From positions 38,394,671 to 38,458,670 of the forward strand of contig NC_134399.1 of assembly GCF_050003625.1 (NCBI RefSeq): a DNA stretch of 64,000 nt. Reading direction: 5' to 3'. Numbering within the stretch: position 1 is the first letter of the stretch; each line of letters starts with the position of its first letter. The notes beneath the pieces are model-generated. The model had not been told where the DNA came from. It did not search any database and was given only the letters and a program-made list of their open reading frames with translations. Shown here one piece after another: positions 11,758 through 24,289 of this stretch. This DNA comes from Haematobia irritans (lineage: Eukaryota; Arthropoda; Insecta; Diptera; Muscidae). The translations under genes were made by a program, and so were the position numbers.

Positions 11758-12430
11758 CTGAAAAGATTGAGAGAGAAAGAGATGGAACAATACACAGAGA
11801 GTTGTAAGCATGGTTGAATATATTATTTATTTATTTTTTGTTTTGTTTTTTTTTGTTTTGTTTTTGTTTGCCTAGTTTTAATTTTTCATTAGATTACATT
11901 CATATGTTAGTTTAAATAAAGAGATAAATTTATTCTTTAAACAAAATGAAATATTTTGTATGGTAATCAAGGTCAATAGGCGCTTGATAATTGCTGGTCA
12001 ATAACTCTATTTTTAAATCGTATATTTTAAATTTTATATACGAAGTACTTCTCAATGATACAGCATCGCAACCTGTATTTTTCCTAGGCAATAGGAATTC
12101 GATACTTTCTGTAGCTTTCTTGGATTATACTCTGGTGCTATTAGGCAAATATTATAGCAATATCCAATAAATTCAACGGTCCGCTACATCAAGGGAATTA
12201 TAATTAAATGCAAAATCGAAATGGCTTTAAGTGACATATACTGGGTGGTTGGTATGTGATGTACTATAGTAATGCGTTATATTTTCTTAATTTTATTGTT
12301 CAAAAGCAAAAAAGAAATAACATCAAATTTTAGAATCAGTTTATATTTGCTCGGCGCTATGAATGTGGGCCCATGAAAATTAACCCCACACCCTAAATCA
12401 AATGGGACCCCAAAAAATTATATGCTTTCA
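11758..12430. other. Intron sequence, no element recognised
   Basis: A T-rich tract near 11820-11880 follows the exon acceptor region. A GGGCCCAT/GGGACCCC patch near 12370-12410 is loosely similar, in reverse, to 17330-17400. Nothing else was seen. Confidence 0.3.
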
Positions 12431-12892
12431 AAAAAAGTGAGGCCTCTAGGCCACTAAATTAGCTTTGGCTCTATTTTAGTATATGGAATTATTATGGTTT
12501 TGAGAAAGTTTTCTTGATTTTTTTGCGTACGTTAGTTAAAATTGTTCACAAATAAAGCATAAAGATTAACTAAATTCCTATTTCCCACAAAATAGTTCAG
12601 AAATTCTTAAAAGATGTCAATTTTATCACAAATGCTCCCATGTTGAACTTCGTATGTCGCTAAAGCATTTTTTTTCAATTTTGTACTCCAAATTTTTTCT
12701 TCAAACTACGACATTTTTTTAACAAGTGAAAAAATAATTATGTTTAAATAAATTTTCTTTAATTTGTCGAAAAATATTTACTTATTTTTTTGATATTAGC
12801 TTGATGTCGGTGTTTGTAATACATTTTAGTTAAATTTTTCTAAAATTAACCAGAATTTTCCTTTCTGATGGGTTCACTATTTTTTGAGTGTA
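12431..12892 (+). mobile_element. MITE family A copy
   Basis: It begins CAAAAAAAGTGAGGCCTCTA and ends GGGTTCACTATTTTTTGAGT followed by GTA, matching the intact copy at 30676-31196. Non-coding. Confidence 0.65.
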
Positions 12893-13031
12893 GAAAACAA
12901 CAACACTACATTTTTGTGTTTTATCGGGAGCAAGTTCATTTTCAGTTTTGGGGCGATTCCCAAGGGATTCGCATTCATGAACATATATTTAATTTTTTTT
13001 TTTATTAAAGCTTCATATTTTTCATCAGTTA

Positions 13032-13263
13032 AGGTGGGTACTAAGTTCGAGTTTAGCCGCTAAAATCGCTAAAGTGAAAACTAAATCAGTAAGAAAAAGG
13101 CATAATATTATACATATTTGTTGCAAATATTTTTATAACTTGATGGGGAATAGCCCAAAGCAAATTTTCACAAAGTTTGTATTCCTTCAAATAGATTATT
13201 AAAGAAAAGTAATCGTGAAAAATTGACGATTTTAGCGGCTAAACTCGAACTTAATACCCACCT
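13032..13263. mobile_element. 232-bp palindromic MITE with TTA duplication (family J copy 1)
   Basis: The arms start AGGTGGGTACTAAGTTCGAG and are inverted at the right end, extending into TTTAGCCGCTAAA. TTA flanks both sides (13029-13031 and 13264-13266). PIF/Harbinger-like by duplication size. Relatives: 26034-26267, 62431-62648, 62652-62873. Confidence 0.75.
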
Positions 13264-13819
13264 TTAGTGTTTATTTTCAGATGATATTTTAAATCAAAAG
13301 AGAAAATCTTTCATATTTTTTCATCAGTTAGTGTTTATTTTCACACGATATTTTAAATCAAAAGCAGCGTTGCCAGAATTGTTTCACCAAAAAGCGCTAG
13401 ATGTGTCCAAAAAAATAGCTAAAAAATAGCTAAAAAAAAGCTAAATTTTTTTGTATCAAAAGTCACATTTTTGATTGAAATTTAACAAACTTAAAGGCTT
13501 TATTTCACTTAAAATGCATATTAGTTTCATTTTAATTCCACTTCTGTGAGACTGTAACAATATCTAAGTCATATTAGCTCTATTTTTTCAAATTTTTACT
13601 GGAAGTCCTTCGTTTTGTGGGAACTACCTTCCCAACACCTCTATTTTATGTACATGTTATTTTAAAATATTAAATAATCTAAGTATGCTTTGGAGTTGGT
13701 AAAAAAAATGATTTGTCATTTTTTTTAAATAAATTTTTAGTTTCGTTTTGAAATTGTGAGAAATTCGAAATAAATTCCTTTTATTTAAATTGTAGGAAAT
13801 ACCTACAGTTTAAATTTCC

Positions 13820-14940
13820 CAGTAAAAACATTTTCCTTTTCTTCATGAGCTATCAAAGTGCTTTAAAAAGCGTGCTAACGCCAACTTAAATTTCCAAATT
13901 CAGACTCGACTTCAAGTAGAAATTATTGTATGTATACGTTTTTAAAATAAAGTGTTGAAAAACATCTTCTATTGTTGAACGCTATTTTGGTTTGTGGTCA
14001 AGATACAAAAACTCCTCACATTAAAAAAAATTAGTTTGTTAAAAATTTTTTATTTTTTCAATAAAAAAAGTTATTTTTGAAACAACAACACAGTCCATTT
14101 CGTTTATATCAAACACTGTTCTTTTCTGACTTTAGGTGTTTAATAAGACACATTTTACAGTCCAAATTTTAATATACTACAATGTAATGATGAACATTTT
14201 TTCGGAATCTTCCGAACATATCTGGAATATATGTAAAAAAAAAAAAAAAAACAACAAAAAAAAACTTTGGTCGAAGCAGAGATCGAACCCACAACCCTTG
14301 GCATGCAAGGGCGTAGCAACCACTGCTCCACGCTGCCAAACTAAATGTTTGTTTCTGTTAAATAACCTTTGTTTATTCGGTTCGTGGGCGCCGCAAGCTA
14401 TGCTATATAAATATAACTTATATGGATAATTATCTATTGATGACCATATCAGGTACATAGTTCAGTGGTTGGTGTGTTGGCTTACAAAGTGCATGGTCCC
14501 CGGTACGATTCTCCGTCCAGGCGAAACGTAAAAAAAAATTTAAAAATTTATAAAATCGTATAATTTCTTCTACATTGTTGGTATTACAGGAAAAGGTGTT
14601 AAGAACTAAAAAACCTCGTCGATGTGAGGGAAAATGCAATTAGCAAGAAACCAATGTTTTTTTTTTTTTTTTTGAGTTTGTCTTTATGAAATTGTTTTTT
14701 ACATCCTGGAAAAGAATAAACGTTTATCACAAAAAGTATATACTTTTCTCCCAAATACACTTCCTTACAGCGAAGAGCAAATGAGAAACGAACTTTGTTT
14801 GTCTAAAATTTCGTTTGGGAGGAAAAAATTATTCTTTTGCGTGTATAAATGAGAAATTCACAAATGCTATTATAACCAAAATTCGCGTTCGTATTTTAAG
14901 AAGACGAAATCTTTGGCCTCACGACAATATTTTTCAGTAT
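13820..14940 (+). mobile_element. MITE family B remnant split by a family F insertion
   Basis: Bases 13820-14005 match the middle of family B (GAGCTATCAAAGTGCTTTAA, GTCAAGATACAAAAA) and 14885-14940 match its end (TTTGGCCTCACGACAATATT). The family F element at 14038-14848 lies between them. Part of B is missing. Confidence 0.55.
14038..14848 (-). mobile_element. Family F element with two divergent tRNA-like modules, copy 1
   Basis: A minus-strand tRNA-like module lies at about 14268-14338 (B box GGTTCGATC type, read in reverse) and a plus-strand module at about 14451-14527 (TTCAGTGGTTGG A-box-like, GGTACGATTCT B-box-like). They point outward from a shared spacer holding GGCGCCGCAAGCTATG. The outer end near 14848 (TTCTTTTGCGTGTA) matches 37033 in reverse. 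No ORF. Confidence 0.65.
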
Positions 14941-15010
14941 ACGAAGCAATTCACATCTACTATTTTAATTTAGTAATATCGTAATAACTTTAGAATATTA
15001 TAATAAAATA

Positions 15011-16222
15011 ACAAGTATATACGGCCGTAAGTTCGGCCAGGCCGAATCTTATGTACCCTCCATCATGGATTGCGTAGAAACTTCTACGAAAGACTGTCAT
15101 CCACAAATTTCAACTCACATGGTTGTTAAATATCATTTACTACCACCACTTACCAAATTTCAACCAGATCGGATGAATTTTGCTTCTCCAAAAGGCACCG
15201 GAGGTCAAATCTGGGGATCTGTTTATATGGGAGCTATATATTATTATGGACTGATAGGAACCAATTCCTGCATGGTTGTTGGATACCCTATATCACGTAC
15301 CAAATTTCAACCGAATGGGAAGAAAATGGGAAGAGGTCAAATCTGGGGATCGGTTTATATGGGGCCTATATATAATTATGGACCGATATCGACCAATTTT
15401 TGCATGGGTGTTTGAGGCCATATATTAACATCACGTACCAAATTTCAACTGAATCAGATAAATGTTGGTCTTCCAAGAGGCTCCGGAGGTCAAATCTGGT
15501 GATCGGTTTAGATCGGGGCTATATATAATTATGGACCGATATGGATCTATTTTTGCATGGTTGTTAGAGACCATATACTAACACCATGTACCAAATTTCA
15601 GGCGGATCGGATGAAATTTGCTTCTCTTAGAGGCTCCGCAAGCCAAATTTGGGGATCCGTTTATATGGGGGCTATATATAATTATGGACCGATGTGAACA
15701 AATTTTTGCATGGTTGTTACATACCATATACTAACACCATGTACCAAATTTCAGCCGGATCGGATGAAATTTGCTTCCCTTAGAGGCTTCGCAAGCCAAA
15801 TCGGGGGATCGGTTTATATGGGGGCTATATATAATTATGAACCGATGTGGACCAACTTTTGCATGGTTTTTAGCGATCATATACTAACACCATGTACCAA
15901 ATTTCAGCTGAATCGGATGAAATTTGCTTCTCGTAGAGGCCTCGCAAACCAAATTTGGGGGTCCGTTTATATGGGGGCTATACGTAAAAGTGGACCGATA
16001 TGGCCCATTTGCAATACTATCCGACCTACATCAATAATAACTATTTGTGCCAAGTTTCAAGTCGATAGCTTGTTTCGTTCGGAAGTTAGCGTGGTTTCAA
16101 CAGACGGACGGACGGACGGACGGACATGCTCAGATCGACTCAGAATTTCACCACGACCCAGAATATATATACTTTATGGGATCTTAGAGCAATATTTCCA
16201 TCCTATGGTGGAGGGTATAAAA
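15011..16222 (+). mobile_element. Helentron/DINE-like element, family C, copy 2
   Basis: The start ACAAGTATATACGGCCGTAA and end TATGGTGGAGGGTATAAAA match copies at 6277 and 45655. The 153-bp steps are kept over 15458, 15611, 15764 and 15917; the first units carry deletions. The 29-bp block is absent in this copy. Non-autonomous. Confidence 0.7.
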
Positions 16223-16404
16223 AGGATAATCGAGTCAAATGCTAATATTCCCAATAATTTACTGACAGTTTATCTAACAAAGTTGTATGGTAATAGTAGA
16301 TTTAAAGTTTACAATAACTTTTATGAATATGAGGAAAAAACTTTACAACAAGATGTATTTGCTGCAAAAATGCCCGCATAATGGCTGGAATCATTATTAA
16401 TGTT

Positions 16405-17207
16405 TCAACTGAGCTTTGAAATATGTGGAAACCCTAGGAGTTAAATCGGGAGATCGTTCTTATGGGGGCTATACTAAAATATGGACCAATACTCACCGTT
16501 TTCGGCACACCTCTTTATGACCCGAAAATACCTCTAGATTTCCAATTTCAGACAAATTGGATAAAAACTACGGTTTCTATAAGCCCAAGACCCCAAATCG
16601 GGAGGTCGTTTTATATGGGGACCATACCATAACATGGACCGATACTCACAATTTTTTGCACACGTATTTGTGGTCCTACAATACCTCTAGATTTCCAATT
16701 TCAGGTAAATTGAATAAAAACTGCGGTTTCTATAAGCCCAAGAAGTAAAATCGGGAGATCGGTCTATATGGGGGCTATACCAAAACATGGATACTCACCA
16801 TTTTTAGCACACCTCTTTATGATCATAAAATACCTCTAGATTTCAAATTTCAGGCAAATTGGATAAAAACTACGATTTCTATAAGCCCAAGACCCCAAAT
16901 AGGGAGGTCGGTTTATATGGGGACTATACAAAATCTGGACCGATATAGCCCACCTTCGAACTTGACCTGCCTGCAGACAAAAGACGAGTTTGTGCAAAAT
17001 TTCAGAACGATTGCTTCATTATTGAAGACAGTAGCGTGATTACAACAGACAGACAAACGGACATCGTTGTATCGTCTTAGAATTTCTCCATGATCAAGAA
17101 TATATATACTTTATATAGTCGGAAATCGATATTTCGATGTGCTACACACGGAATGACAAACTTATTATACCCCCGTCACCATTCTATGGTGGTGGGTATA
17201 AAAAAGC
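16405..17207 (+). mobile_element. Helentron/DINE-like element, family E, copy 1
   Basis: Units marked TATATGGGGGCTATA occur at steps of 153, 153 and 149 bases (16462, 16615, 16768, 16917). The right end reads AATATATATACTTTATATAG then CTATGGTGGTGGGTATAAAA. It is related in layout but not closely in sequence to families C and D. Left end not fixed. Confidence 0.65.
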
Positions 17208-17249
17208 CAAATCTAGCGGGAAAATAGCTAAATTGGCAACGCTGATCAA

Positions 17250-17785
17250 AAAAGAAAATAAGAACTAATTTAATTTAACTTGAGGGCCGATTTGCATGCT
17301 TCAGTTATGTTTTTGGGACTCATATTCATTATAAAACGTCACCCCCCATTTGGGACCTTGGGTTTTGGGGCACGTTTTCTAGGGCCCATTTTCATATCTC
17401 CGATTCGCTCGAGTTGGTACGGATTATGTCCTTCAAACGGCCGACAAAACCATCACGCGCTGCATGAAAGTGGCGTGCCCTATTTTTGGAAACCTTACTC
17501 TTCAAAATGTGTCAGGCGCAAAAGTCTAACGGATTGAGGAACTTCCATTTTAAGTAATTTTTGTTGTAGGCATGCTGAGTTCTGTTGGAAGGTCCATGGC
17601 CTGCGGGTGGAATATTTGTCCTCCCAGGGCTTCTATACTGTCTTTAGGACATTTTTCCGATAATATTCGTTGGTTAAGGTTAGCCTAATTATGTACCTCT
17701 ATATTCAATGTGTTATCTTTGTATTCAGGCTCCTTTTCAAACCTACCGTACTTCTACATAGAGGAATTTATAAAAAGTAGCGCAT
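17250..17785. other. Unassigned intron stretch with short ORF debris
   Basis: It carries an 85-codon ORF at 17280-17537 with no recognised domain. A patch near 17330-17400 (CATTTGGGACCTTGGGTTTT) has a loose reverse match near 12370-12410. It may be old transposon sequence. Confidence 0.3.
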
Positions 17786-17789
17786 ACCG

Positions 17790-18300
17790 TGAGAGTTTTT
17801 TGAATGTCTGCGAAACGTTAAAACTTTTATCACCAAACAAATTTTTGTTAAAAATTATTTTTGCAATAAAAAATAATTTTGGTCCAAAAACACAGTCCGT
17901 TTCGTTTATATCAAGCACTGTTACTTTTTTGATTTTAAGTCATTTTGAAGTTTCATAGAAAAAATTTAATATAGTAATGTTGGAATATATGTAAAAAACA
18001 AAAAAACTTTTTGGTGTTCCGTCGAAGCATTGATGAACCCACGACCCTTTGTATGTAAGGCGGGTATGCTAACCATTGCTCCACCGTGACCAACTAAACC
18101 GATGTTTCTGTTAAATAAAGTTTCTTTACATCGGTTCTTGGGCGCCCAAAACTATGCTTTATAAATCAACTGTTTGACTGCTTGCGTTGCTTGTGCGTTG
18201 ATGGCTATAGCGATAATTGTTTGATGATGACAATAACAGCTACGCAGCCCAGTGGCTTTTAAACTGTCATCTTCGTCCATGCGAAAGACACTACTGAGGT
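17790..18300 (+). repeat. Degraded family F copy
   Basis: A minus-strand tRNA-like remnant at about 18010-18090 (CGAAGCATTGATGAACCCAC) and a weak plus-strand remnant near 18240-18290 (ACGCAGCCCAGTGGC) flank a spacer with TTCTTGGGCGCCCAAAACTA. It contains the family landmark CGTTTATATCAAGCACTGTT. Confidence 0.5.
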
Positions 18301-19557
18301 ATTTAAATCACAATACAGAATCAGATATGGGCATCTTAAGTTTCAGGAATTCTGAAAATTTATTTAAATCATTTCCGATGATTGTTTATTAATTGCTGCA
18401 ACAAAAAAATCTTGCTCGACAGCGACAACAAGAACAGTAAAAATGTTAATTTAAAACCAAAAAACCCTCAATTTCACTAAATCTAACAGATAGCCAAACA
18501 CAATGTGCCAAAATAAAGGCCAAGAGTTTTCGGTGGTTCATAGAGTGATGTTCAAGCTAAAATGCATTTTTCATTTTGTATTTTTGGTCAATGTGGGTAC
18601 GGATATCTCTGTTCTTTTTGAAAACTACCACAAAATTTATTGGTTAATTAATTGTTTTGGCTGTGTTTTTGTTTTTTTTTTTTGTTATTGCACTGGAAAT
18701 TAAGATAAATGAGCGTTGGTCCTTGACATTGAAATAGAGAAGCATTCACCACTGCCTATGGAATAGATTGGCTGGTATGAAACAGCAGCTAGCATAGGAA
18801 AAATGAAGTAGTAAAACAATAGGAAAATGCTCATCATAAATTTACTGTTGGCGCTTTAGACACAGAAAAATTACCTGTTGTTCTGAGGGAGTTATTGTGG
18901 CAGTTTCGTTACTCAACACAAACAGACAAAGTTTTAATGGTGTAATTTGTTTCTTCGATAAGTTCAAATAAAGCTGTAATTATGATAATCACCCTCACTT
19001 ACCTCAATGTTCCAATTAATAAATGTTCACATTAATTTTATTTGTTCTCAAATCGGGAAAACAGGGGAATACTATTGCCGATGGTAACGCAACAAAGTGT
19101 AAAGACTAAATTAAATGATTTTTTCTTTGTGAACATGGCGAAACTTTCTACGCCCAAAGAAAAGTTAATATGGTTATGGTTCTAAAGATTGTGATCTTTA
19201 TTGAAGGATTTTGATATTGATTCCGAAAGAGGTAGCTCATTAAAAAATGGCATTTCAAGGAAGGACATTGTTTATATTGCATAATTGTGCTATTTTATCA
19301 AAAGATCGCCCTAAAAAAGCTCACCAAGTTACATAAACTACTTTGGATTCCGAGCCGAATTCTATTGATTAATTTACGACATAATTCACTTTTACAATTT
19401 ACTACGTACTTGGTACTGGAACACAAATATTAATTTTTTCGTTTTCCTGTCTGTTTTTGTCATGTACTTGTAAATTTTAAATCTACTATTACCATACAAA
19501 TTCCTTCGATAAACCTACAGTAAATTATTATGAATATAGTCATAAGACTTTGAGCTT
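18301..19557. other. Comparatively unique intron sequence
   Basis: No clear transposon ends are seen except a family I-like fragment at about 19155-19235. On the minus strand a good donor-like string (GAG|GTAAGTGAGG) occurs near 19006, but the sequence before it has stops in a short span, so no exon is called. Confidence 0.35.
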
Positions 19558-20162
19558 CACACTGAAAAAAAAGCATACTCGGTTCCAAAGATTTTGTCTT
19601 TACTTTAAAAAATTTGGTATTGATTCCGAGCCAAAGAAGCGGAGAATACAAGTAAGGATACTTTTAAGGCACAATTCTCTTTTAAATTTAGGTTTTGTGT
19701 ACTTTCTTCTAGGAAGCAAATTTTAATTTTTCGCTTTCTCAGCTTTTTTCTTCATAGGACTCGACTTCCAGTAGAAATTATGCTATGTTTGAAGTAAAAA
19801 ACTTCTTTAAAATAAAGTTTTGAAAAACGTGTCCTATATTTGAACGATTTTTTGCTTTGTAGTCAAGATGCAAAAAGACAACAAATTTAAAGACAATTTC
19901 ATTAAATTTAAAGAAGTTTTCTGAATTATTAATGTCAAGTTGACCTTAGCCTATAAATTTTTTCTTTCATGTTAAGATACCCATTTTTAAGTCAAATCAC
20001 TTAATTATAAGGACAATACGACTTCATTGAAAAATTTATCGACTTTTGGACAAGGAAAATAACTTTATTTTAGAGAAATGCGTCTTCTATGCTAAGCAAA
20101 ATTTGTATTCGTATTTTAAAGACATGAAATCTGTGACCTCACGACAATATTTTTTTCAGTGC
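19558..20162 (+). mobile_element. MITE family B copy 2
   Basis: It starts CACTGAAAAAAAAGCATAC and ends ACGACAATATTTTTTTCAGT, matching 8706-9366 throughout with a small internal deletion near 19755. A family I-like fragment follows at 20163-20230. Confidence 0.75.
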
Positions 20163-20358
20163 ACTTAAGGATTTTGATATTGATTCCGAGCCAAAGATGC
20201 GGCTTCTTTAAAATAAACTTACTTTTTAGGAGACTACACTAAAAAAGTGAACCCTCTAGGAAACTAAAGCCAATTTAACACTGCTTTAGTTTATGGAATT
20301 ATGTTTTGAGAAAGTTTCAATCACTTTAATAATGTTTTCTGTACGTTCGTTAAATTAA

Positions 20359-21793
20359 CCCTTCATTGCATGATTTAATTTGAGCAAGGATAAAATTTTT
20401 TTGGTATGTTAGAATTGTTGTATATGGAGATATGATACCGTAAACCAATTTTCGTACGATTCTGATCACTGGAGAAAAAGTTGCGTAACATTGCATATAT
20501 GCAATTTCATGCAGATAATCAATTTCTTCAGTGCACGTTGTTATCTTCACATATCACAGGCAGAGGAGGAATGTGATCAGATCAAACATGTTTTAAGTGA
20601 AAAATTTTATTGCTGGATGGGGAAAATGGAACACTTTTGCTAAAAAAAAATTGTTTTCTCGCCAAACATAAAATGTTTGCCAAAATCAGATACATAATTT
20701 CTGAGATAATAGCATGGTTGTGTCAAACATGTTACATGTTCTCTATCGAAAACTAACATTTTACTTCTGAAACATGTGATCATATTTCTTTCTGCCAAAA
20801 GTCAAACTTTTGGGATTCTAAATAATTTCTGTCTTTTTTGATGCATTTTTGAATTTAACGCAAAGGGAAGCGAACTTGGAGAACGCAATCCCATAAAGGC
20901 GGGACCCTTTGGCGGGCTTCGCAAAACTGTTCCACGTGGAACAGTGCAACGGTCGGAAGGGCGACAAATCTTCTAGGGGGTGACCCAAAACATGAAAAAG
21001 ACTGGAGAACTACCATGCTTAAAGAAAAGAGGATGGCGAACAGAAACGTCATAGGAATCATTACCGGACACCTAGAGTTGGATCTGTGCTGAGTAAGAGC
21101 AGCGGATTATTGTGTATGCAACCGTATTTTGACGAAAAAGAGATTTTGGAACTCTGTATATGTCAAATACTACGCTTGTACAAGATATAGAAACCGCCAT
21201 ATCTTATAAAGGGTGGTTGAATTTTAAGGGCCGATGTTGAATGTGAACCGCACCTAAACGCCAAGTTTTTTTCCGAATTTTATTTGACATTTCTCTATTT
21301 CAGACTTACTCAATTTGAACCATGGAGAGATACACAATCCAACAACGCTGCAATGGTTCCAAGAAATGGCAACAGTGGATGATCAATTTTCGAAGAAAAT
21401 CATCTTCAGTGATGAGGCACATTTTCACCTCAGTGGATTCGTCAATAAACAGAAATGCCGCATTTGGGCGAATGAGAATCCAAGAGTGATTGTCGAAAAA
21501 CCAATGCACCCACAAAGAGTGACTGTTTTTTTTAAGAAAGTTAATAAAGTTTTAAGAAAGTTTCATAATATTAAAACAAATAAGTTAAATTTTTCGAGCT
21601 ACTCAAAATACTTATTTTAATTTCGCTTTATTTAAATGAAAGTGTTACGATACTGGATAAAATTCCTATAAAATATAATCTACGGCTTCCAAAATGTGAA
21701 TAACAAAAAAAAAATGGTAAAATATGTAAAAGAATAGGAGCTAGACAGGCAAGAAACTAACATTGCATATATGCAATGTCATGCAACGAAGGG
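20359..21793. mobile_element. piggyBac-like non-autonomous element with TTAA duplication
   Basis: Inverted termini CCCTTCATTGCATGA / TCATGCAACGAAGGG are flanked by TTAA on both sides (20355-20358 and 21794-21797). TTAA plus a CCC start is the piggyBac signature. Near both ends lies the palindrome CATTGCATATATGCAA. No piggyBac transposase is seen; the interior holds a degraded repeat, LINE-like debris and a Tc1/mariner fragment. Confidence 0.7.
21218..21650 (+). pseudogene. Internally deleted Tc1/mariner-type transposase fragment
   Basis: The ORF at 21315-21620 contains KIIFSDEAHFHLSGFVNKQK followed by CRIWANENPRVIVEKPMHPQ, which is the DDE catalytic-domain start (SDEAHF with the first Asp) of an insect Tc1/mariner-type transposase family. 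In another frame the sequence just upstream reads MERYTIQQR, a plausible N-terminus of the same family, so most of the N-terminal half is deleted. The C-terminal half, with the remaining catalytic acids, is missing after PQRVTV. The upstream leader starts near GGGTGGTTGAATTTTAAGGG. It cannot encode an active enzyme. Confidence 0.7.
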
Positions 21794-22791
21794 TTAAATA
21801 AAAAAGGGAAAAACATTATACACAAATGAAGCATAATAATTTACAAAATAGTTCATAATTTCTTAAAAATTCAAAATTTTGCCTCACATGCGCTTATCCT
21901 GAACTTCGTATGGCGCTAAAGGCATTCTTGCAATTTTGAACTCCATTTTTCTTTCAAACTACGAAATTTTCCTTAACACGTGAATAAAATTATGTATGTC
22001 TAATAAATTTTCTTGGATTTATCGTAAAATATTTACTTATTTTTCTGTGATATCGGCGTGATAATGCAGTTTAGTTAAAATTTTCCCAAATTAACCAACA
22101 TTTTCTTGTCTAGTGGGTTCAATGTTTTTCGAGTGTATTTTGTGCAAGTTTAAAATCCAAATACGCCAATAGCGTTAATTGCTAGCGCCTACCTTAATGT
22201 ATTGTAATCTTAATTGTGATAAATCTGTAAATAAAAAATGTCTTCATCCAAATGAACTTCTAAGGCACAACTTCTAAAGCAATGCAAAGGACAAGCACAT
22301 GTTAATTCATTGGAGATGATCCAAGTTTGCACTACTTCCGGATCACACCAAACTACTTTTTTGGAAGCTCTTTTTTTTTGCTGGGATGTAACGCGAAGAA
22401 GGACCAGTCTGTATCGTGTTAGAATTAAATTCTGAGTCGATTTACCGATGTCTGTCGCAGTTTACGTCCGTTTCGTCCTTAAATTTGGCTCAAGAACAAT
22501 TTCTATTGATTTTGAAGAAAATCGGTTCACATATATGACAGATATAGCCTCTATGTATATTTATCAGCAATCTGGTCAAATCGACGTGTTTATCAGCCGA
22601 TTTTCTTTAAATTTCGTACATCCGAATGTTTTTTAGGTCTCGCAAATCCTGCCAAATTGGTTCAGATTTAGATATGGCTCCCATATATATCATTCGCCCG
22701 CTGTGCACTTATATGGCCCCAGGGGCTAGAGTTCTATATTGATTGGCTTCACATTTTGCACAAAGTGTACATTTGATAATCCAGTCTAGTA

Positions 22792-24156
22792 CACCCAGAA
22801 AAAAGTGGCTTCGAAACTAGAGGAAAACATGTTTATCAATTTAGTTTAGCCATTTTATTTCCATTAAGTTAAATTTTTGTGTGAAATAATAAAATTTACT
22901 TGTTTCAGTAAAAAAATCCTAAACTGAAAGAAGTTAGGAATAGTTCATTAACTAGAATAAGGCATGGAATTTTACTAATACTGTTTTCTTCGCTGGGTAT
23001 AAGAATTTACTACTCAACAAGAAAATTTTATTCACTGATAACAAAGCATTCGTAAAAATAAACAAAAACCGAACAAAAACCAAGTTTCCTCAAATTTAGT
23101 AAAATTTCTTATAAAATGATAACACTGACTTCCGTTATTGTAGAAAGCTTATCATACATACGAATAACACTTGGCATAGAAAAATATTTTAGTTCATTCG
23201 TACTAAGAAGTATTAAATCCTTTCAAAACTTAAGGAAACACACTTGTTAGAATATAGGAAATTTTCTTATATTTATTTCTTTTATCTACCTGTAATCGAT
23301 ACCTGTCATCGATGTAATCGATATGATTGCGCGTGGGTTTTTTTTGGTTGAAATCGCGTTGTTATGGTATACGGAGAGATTTTTAAAAATATAATATAGT
23401 AAAATAATATAATAAATAACAAATAAAATATTTGTTATTTTAAATTAGTGAGAAATTTTTTCGTTTTTTTTCAAAATTATTGAACATAAATAACAAACAT
23501 TCATTCGTCTTCAGTTTGGAATCTTCAATTATCAGGTAACATTCATACAGTGACGCTAGCCTTTTGTGAAAAAATTGGTTTATGATTTTTTATATTTGTA
23601 AAAGGAGGACAAAATCGTTACGCAGCATCTTATTAAAAGTGAAAGGAACAAGAAGAAGAAAATCATTACGTTTTACAGTTGGTAACTTTACATGGAAATT
23701 GGAAATAGTGGAATAATAAACTAATAATTCAAGGCCAGTCGATGCTGTTAATCCTTTATAAAAATATATTTAATATATTAATAAAACATGTCTTTTATTG
23801 AAGAAAAAATGCTTATATAAATACATAAAATTGTATTTAAAAACGAAGGTAAGCAGTTCTAATTTTGAAGTAAAAGGTTTACCACAAATATGTAAGATTT
23901 GTCCAAATGAATGAACAACTTTCAATAAATTCATTCCATATATGAATTCAATTCAGTTAAATTTTTTCATTCTGTAGTATAGTGGTACATAAATATAGGA
24001 AAATATTAACTAATAATAATGGAATGCAGTCTACCTAATTTCTACGAAAATCACATCGTTCAAACAAATAAAAATGTATTTGGCGCTATACGAAGTTCAA
24101 CTTTCTTCACAATGAGTTCATTTTAACTTAAAAAAGTGGTCACTTTTTTCTGGGTG
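22792..24156. mobile_element. 1365-bp non-autonomous DNA element with TA duplication
   Basis: The inverted termini CACCCAGAAAAAAGTG are identical at both ends and TA flanks them (22790-22791, 24157-24158), as for Tc1/mariner-type elements. It sits inside family D sequence. No transposase ORF was found. Confidence 0.75.
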
Positions 24157-24289
24157 TATGCCAAATTTGATTGAAATCGGGTGAGATTAAGATAAAGCTC
24201 GCATATATATCTTTCGCCCGTTATACAATCTTATGACCGCGAATGTCAAAATTTCACTCCAATTAACGTGAAATTTTGCAGAGATAATA

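Larger units (their letters stand above)
13365..17244. mobile_element. hAT-like interval of 3.88 kb carrying nested elements
   Basis: The left end is CAGCGTTGCCAGAATT and the right end AAATTGGCAACGCTG, an inverted pair. The flanking octamers ATCAAAAG (13357-13364) and ATCAAAAA (17245-17252) agree at seven of eight bases, and the CAGCG start fits hAT termini. Inside lie family B, F, C and E copies. A 51-codon open stretch at about 16228-16381, ending in DVFAAKMPA, might be a hAT remnant but has no recognisable domain. Confidence 0.6.
20235..22137 (+). mobile_element. MITE family A copy split by a TTAA-flanked insertion
   Basis: The left part (20235-20358) begins TACACTAAAAAAGTGAACCC and the right part (21794-22137) ends GTTTTTCGAGTGTA. 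Removing 20359-21793 and one TTAA rejoins the family A sequence. This shows the order of insertion. Confidence 0.75.

Noticed and set aside
19006..19080. Possible alternative acj6 exon ending GAG|GTAAGTGAGG on the minus strand
   Set aside because: The preceding sequence has stops and does not encode the expected acj6 segment.
20830..21120. Possible LINE RNase H fragment (ITGHLELDLC)
   Set aside because: The resemblance is limited to a few residues and the rest cannot be aligned by eye.
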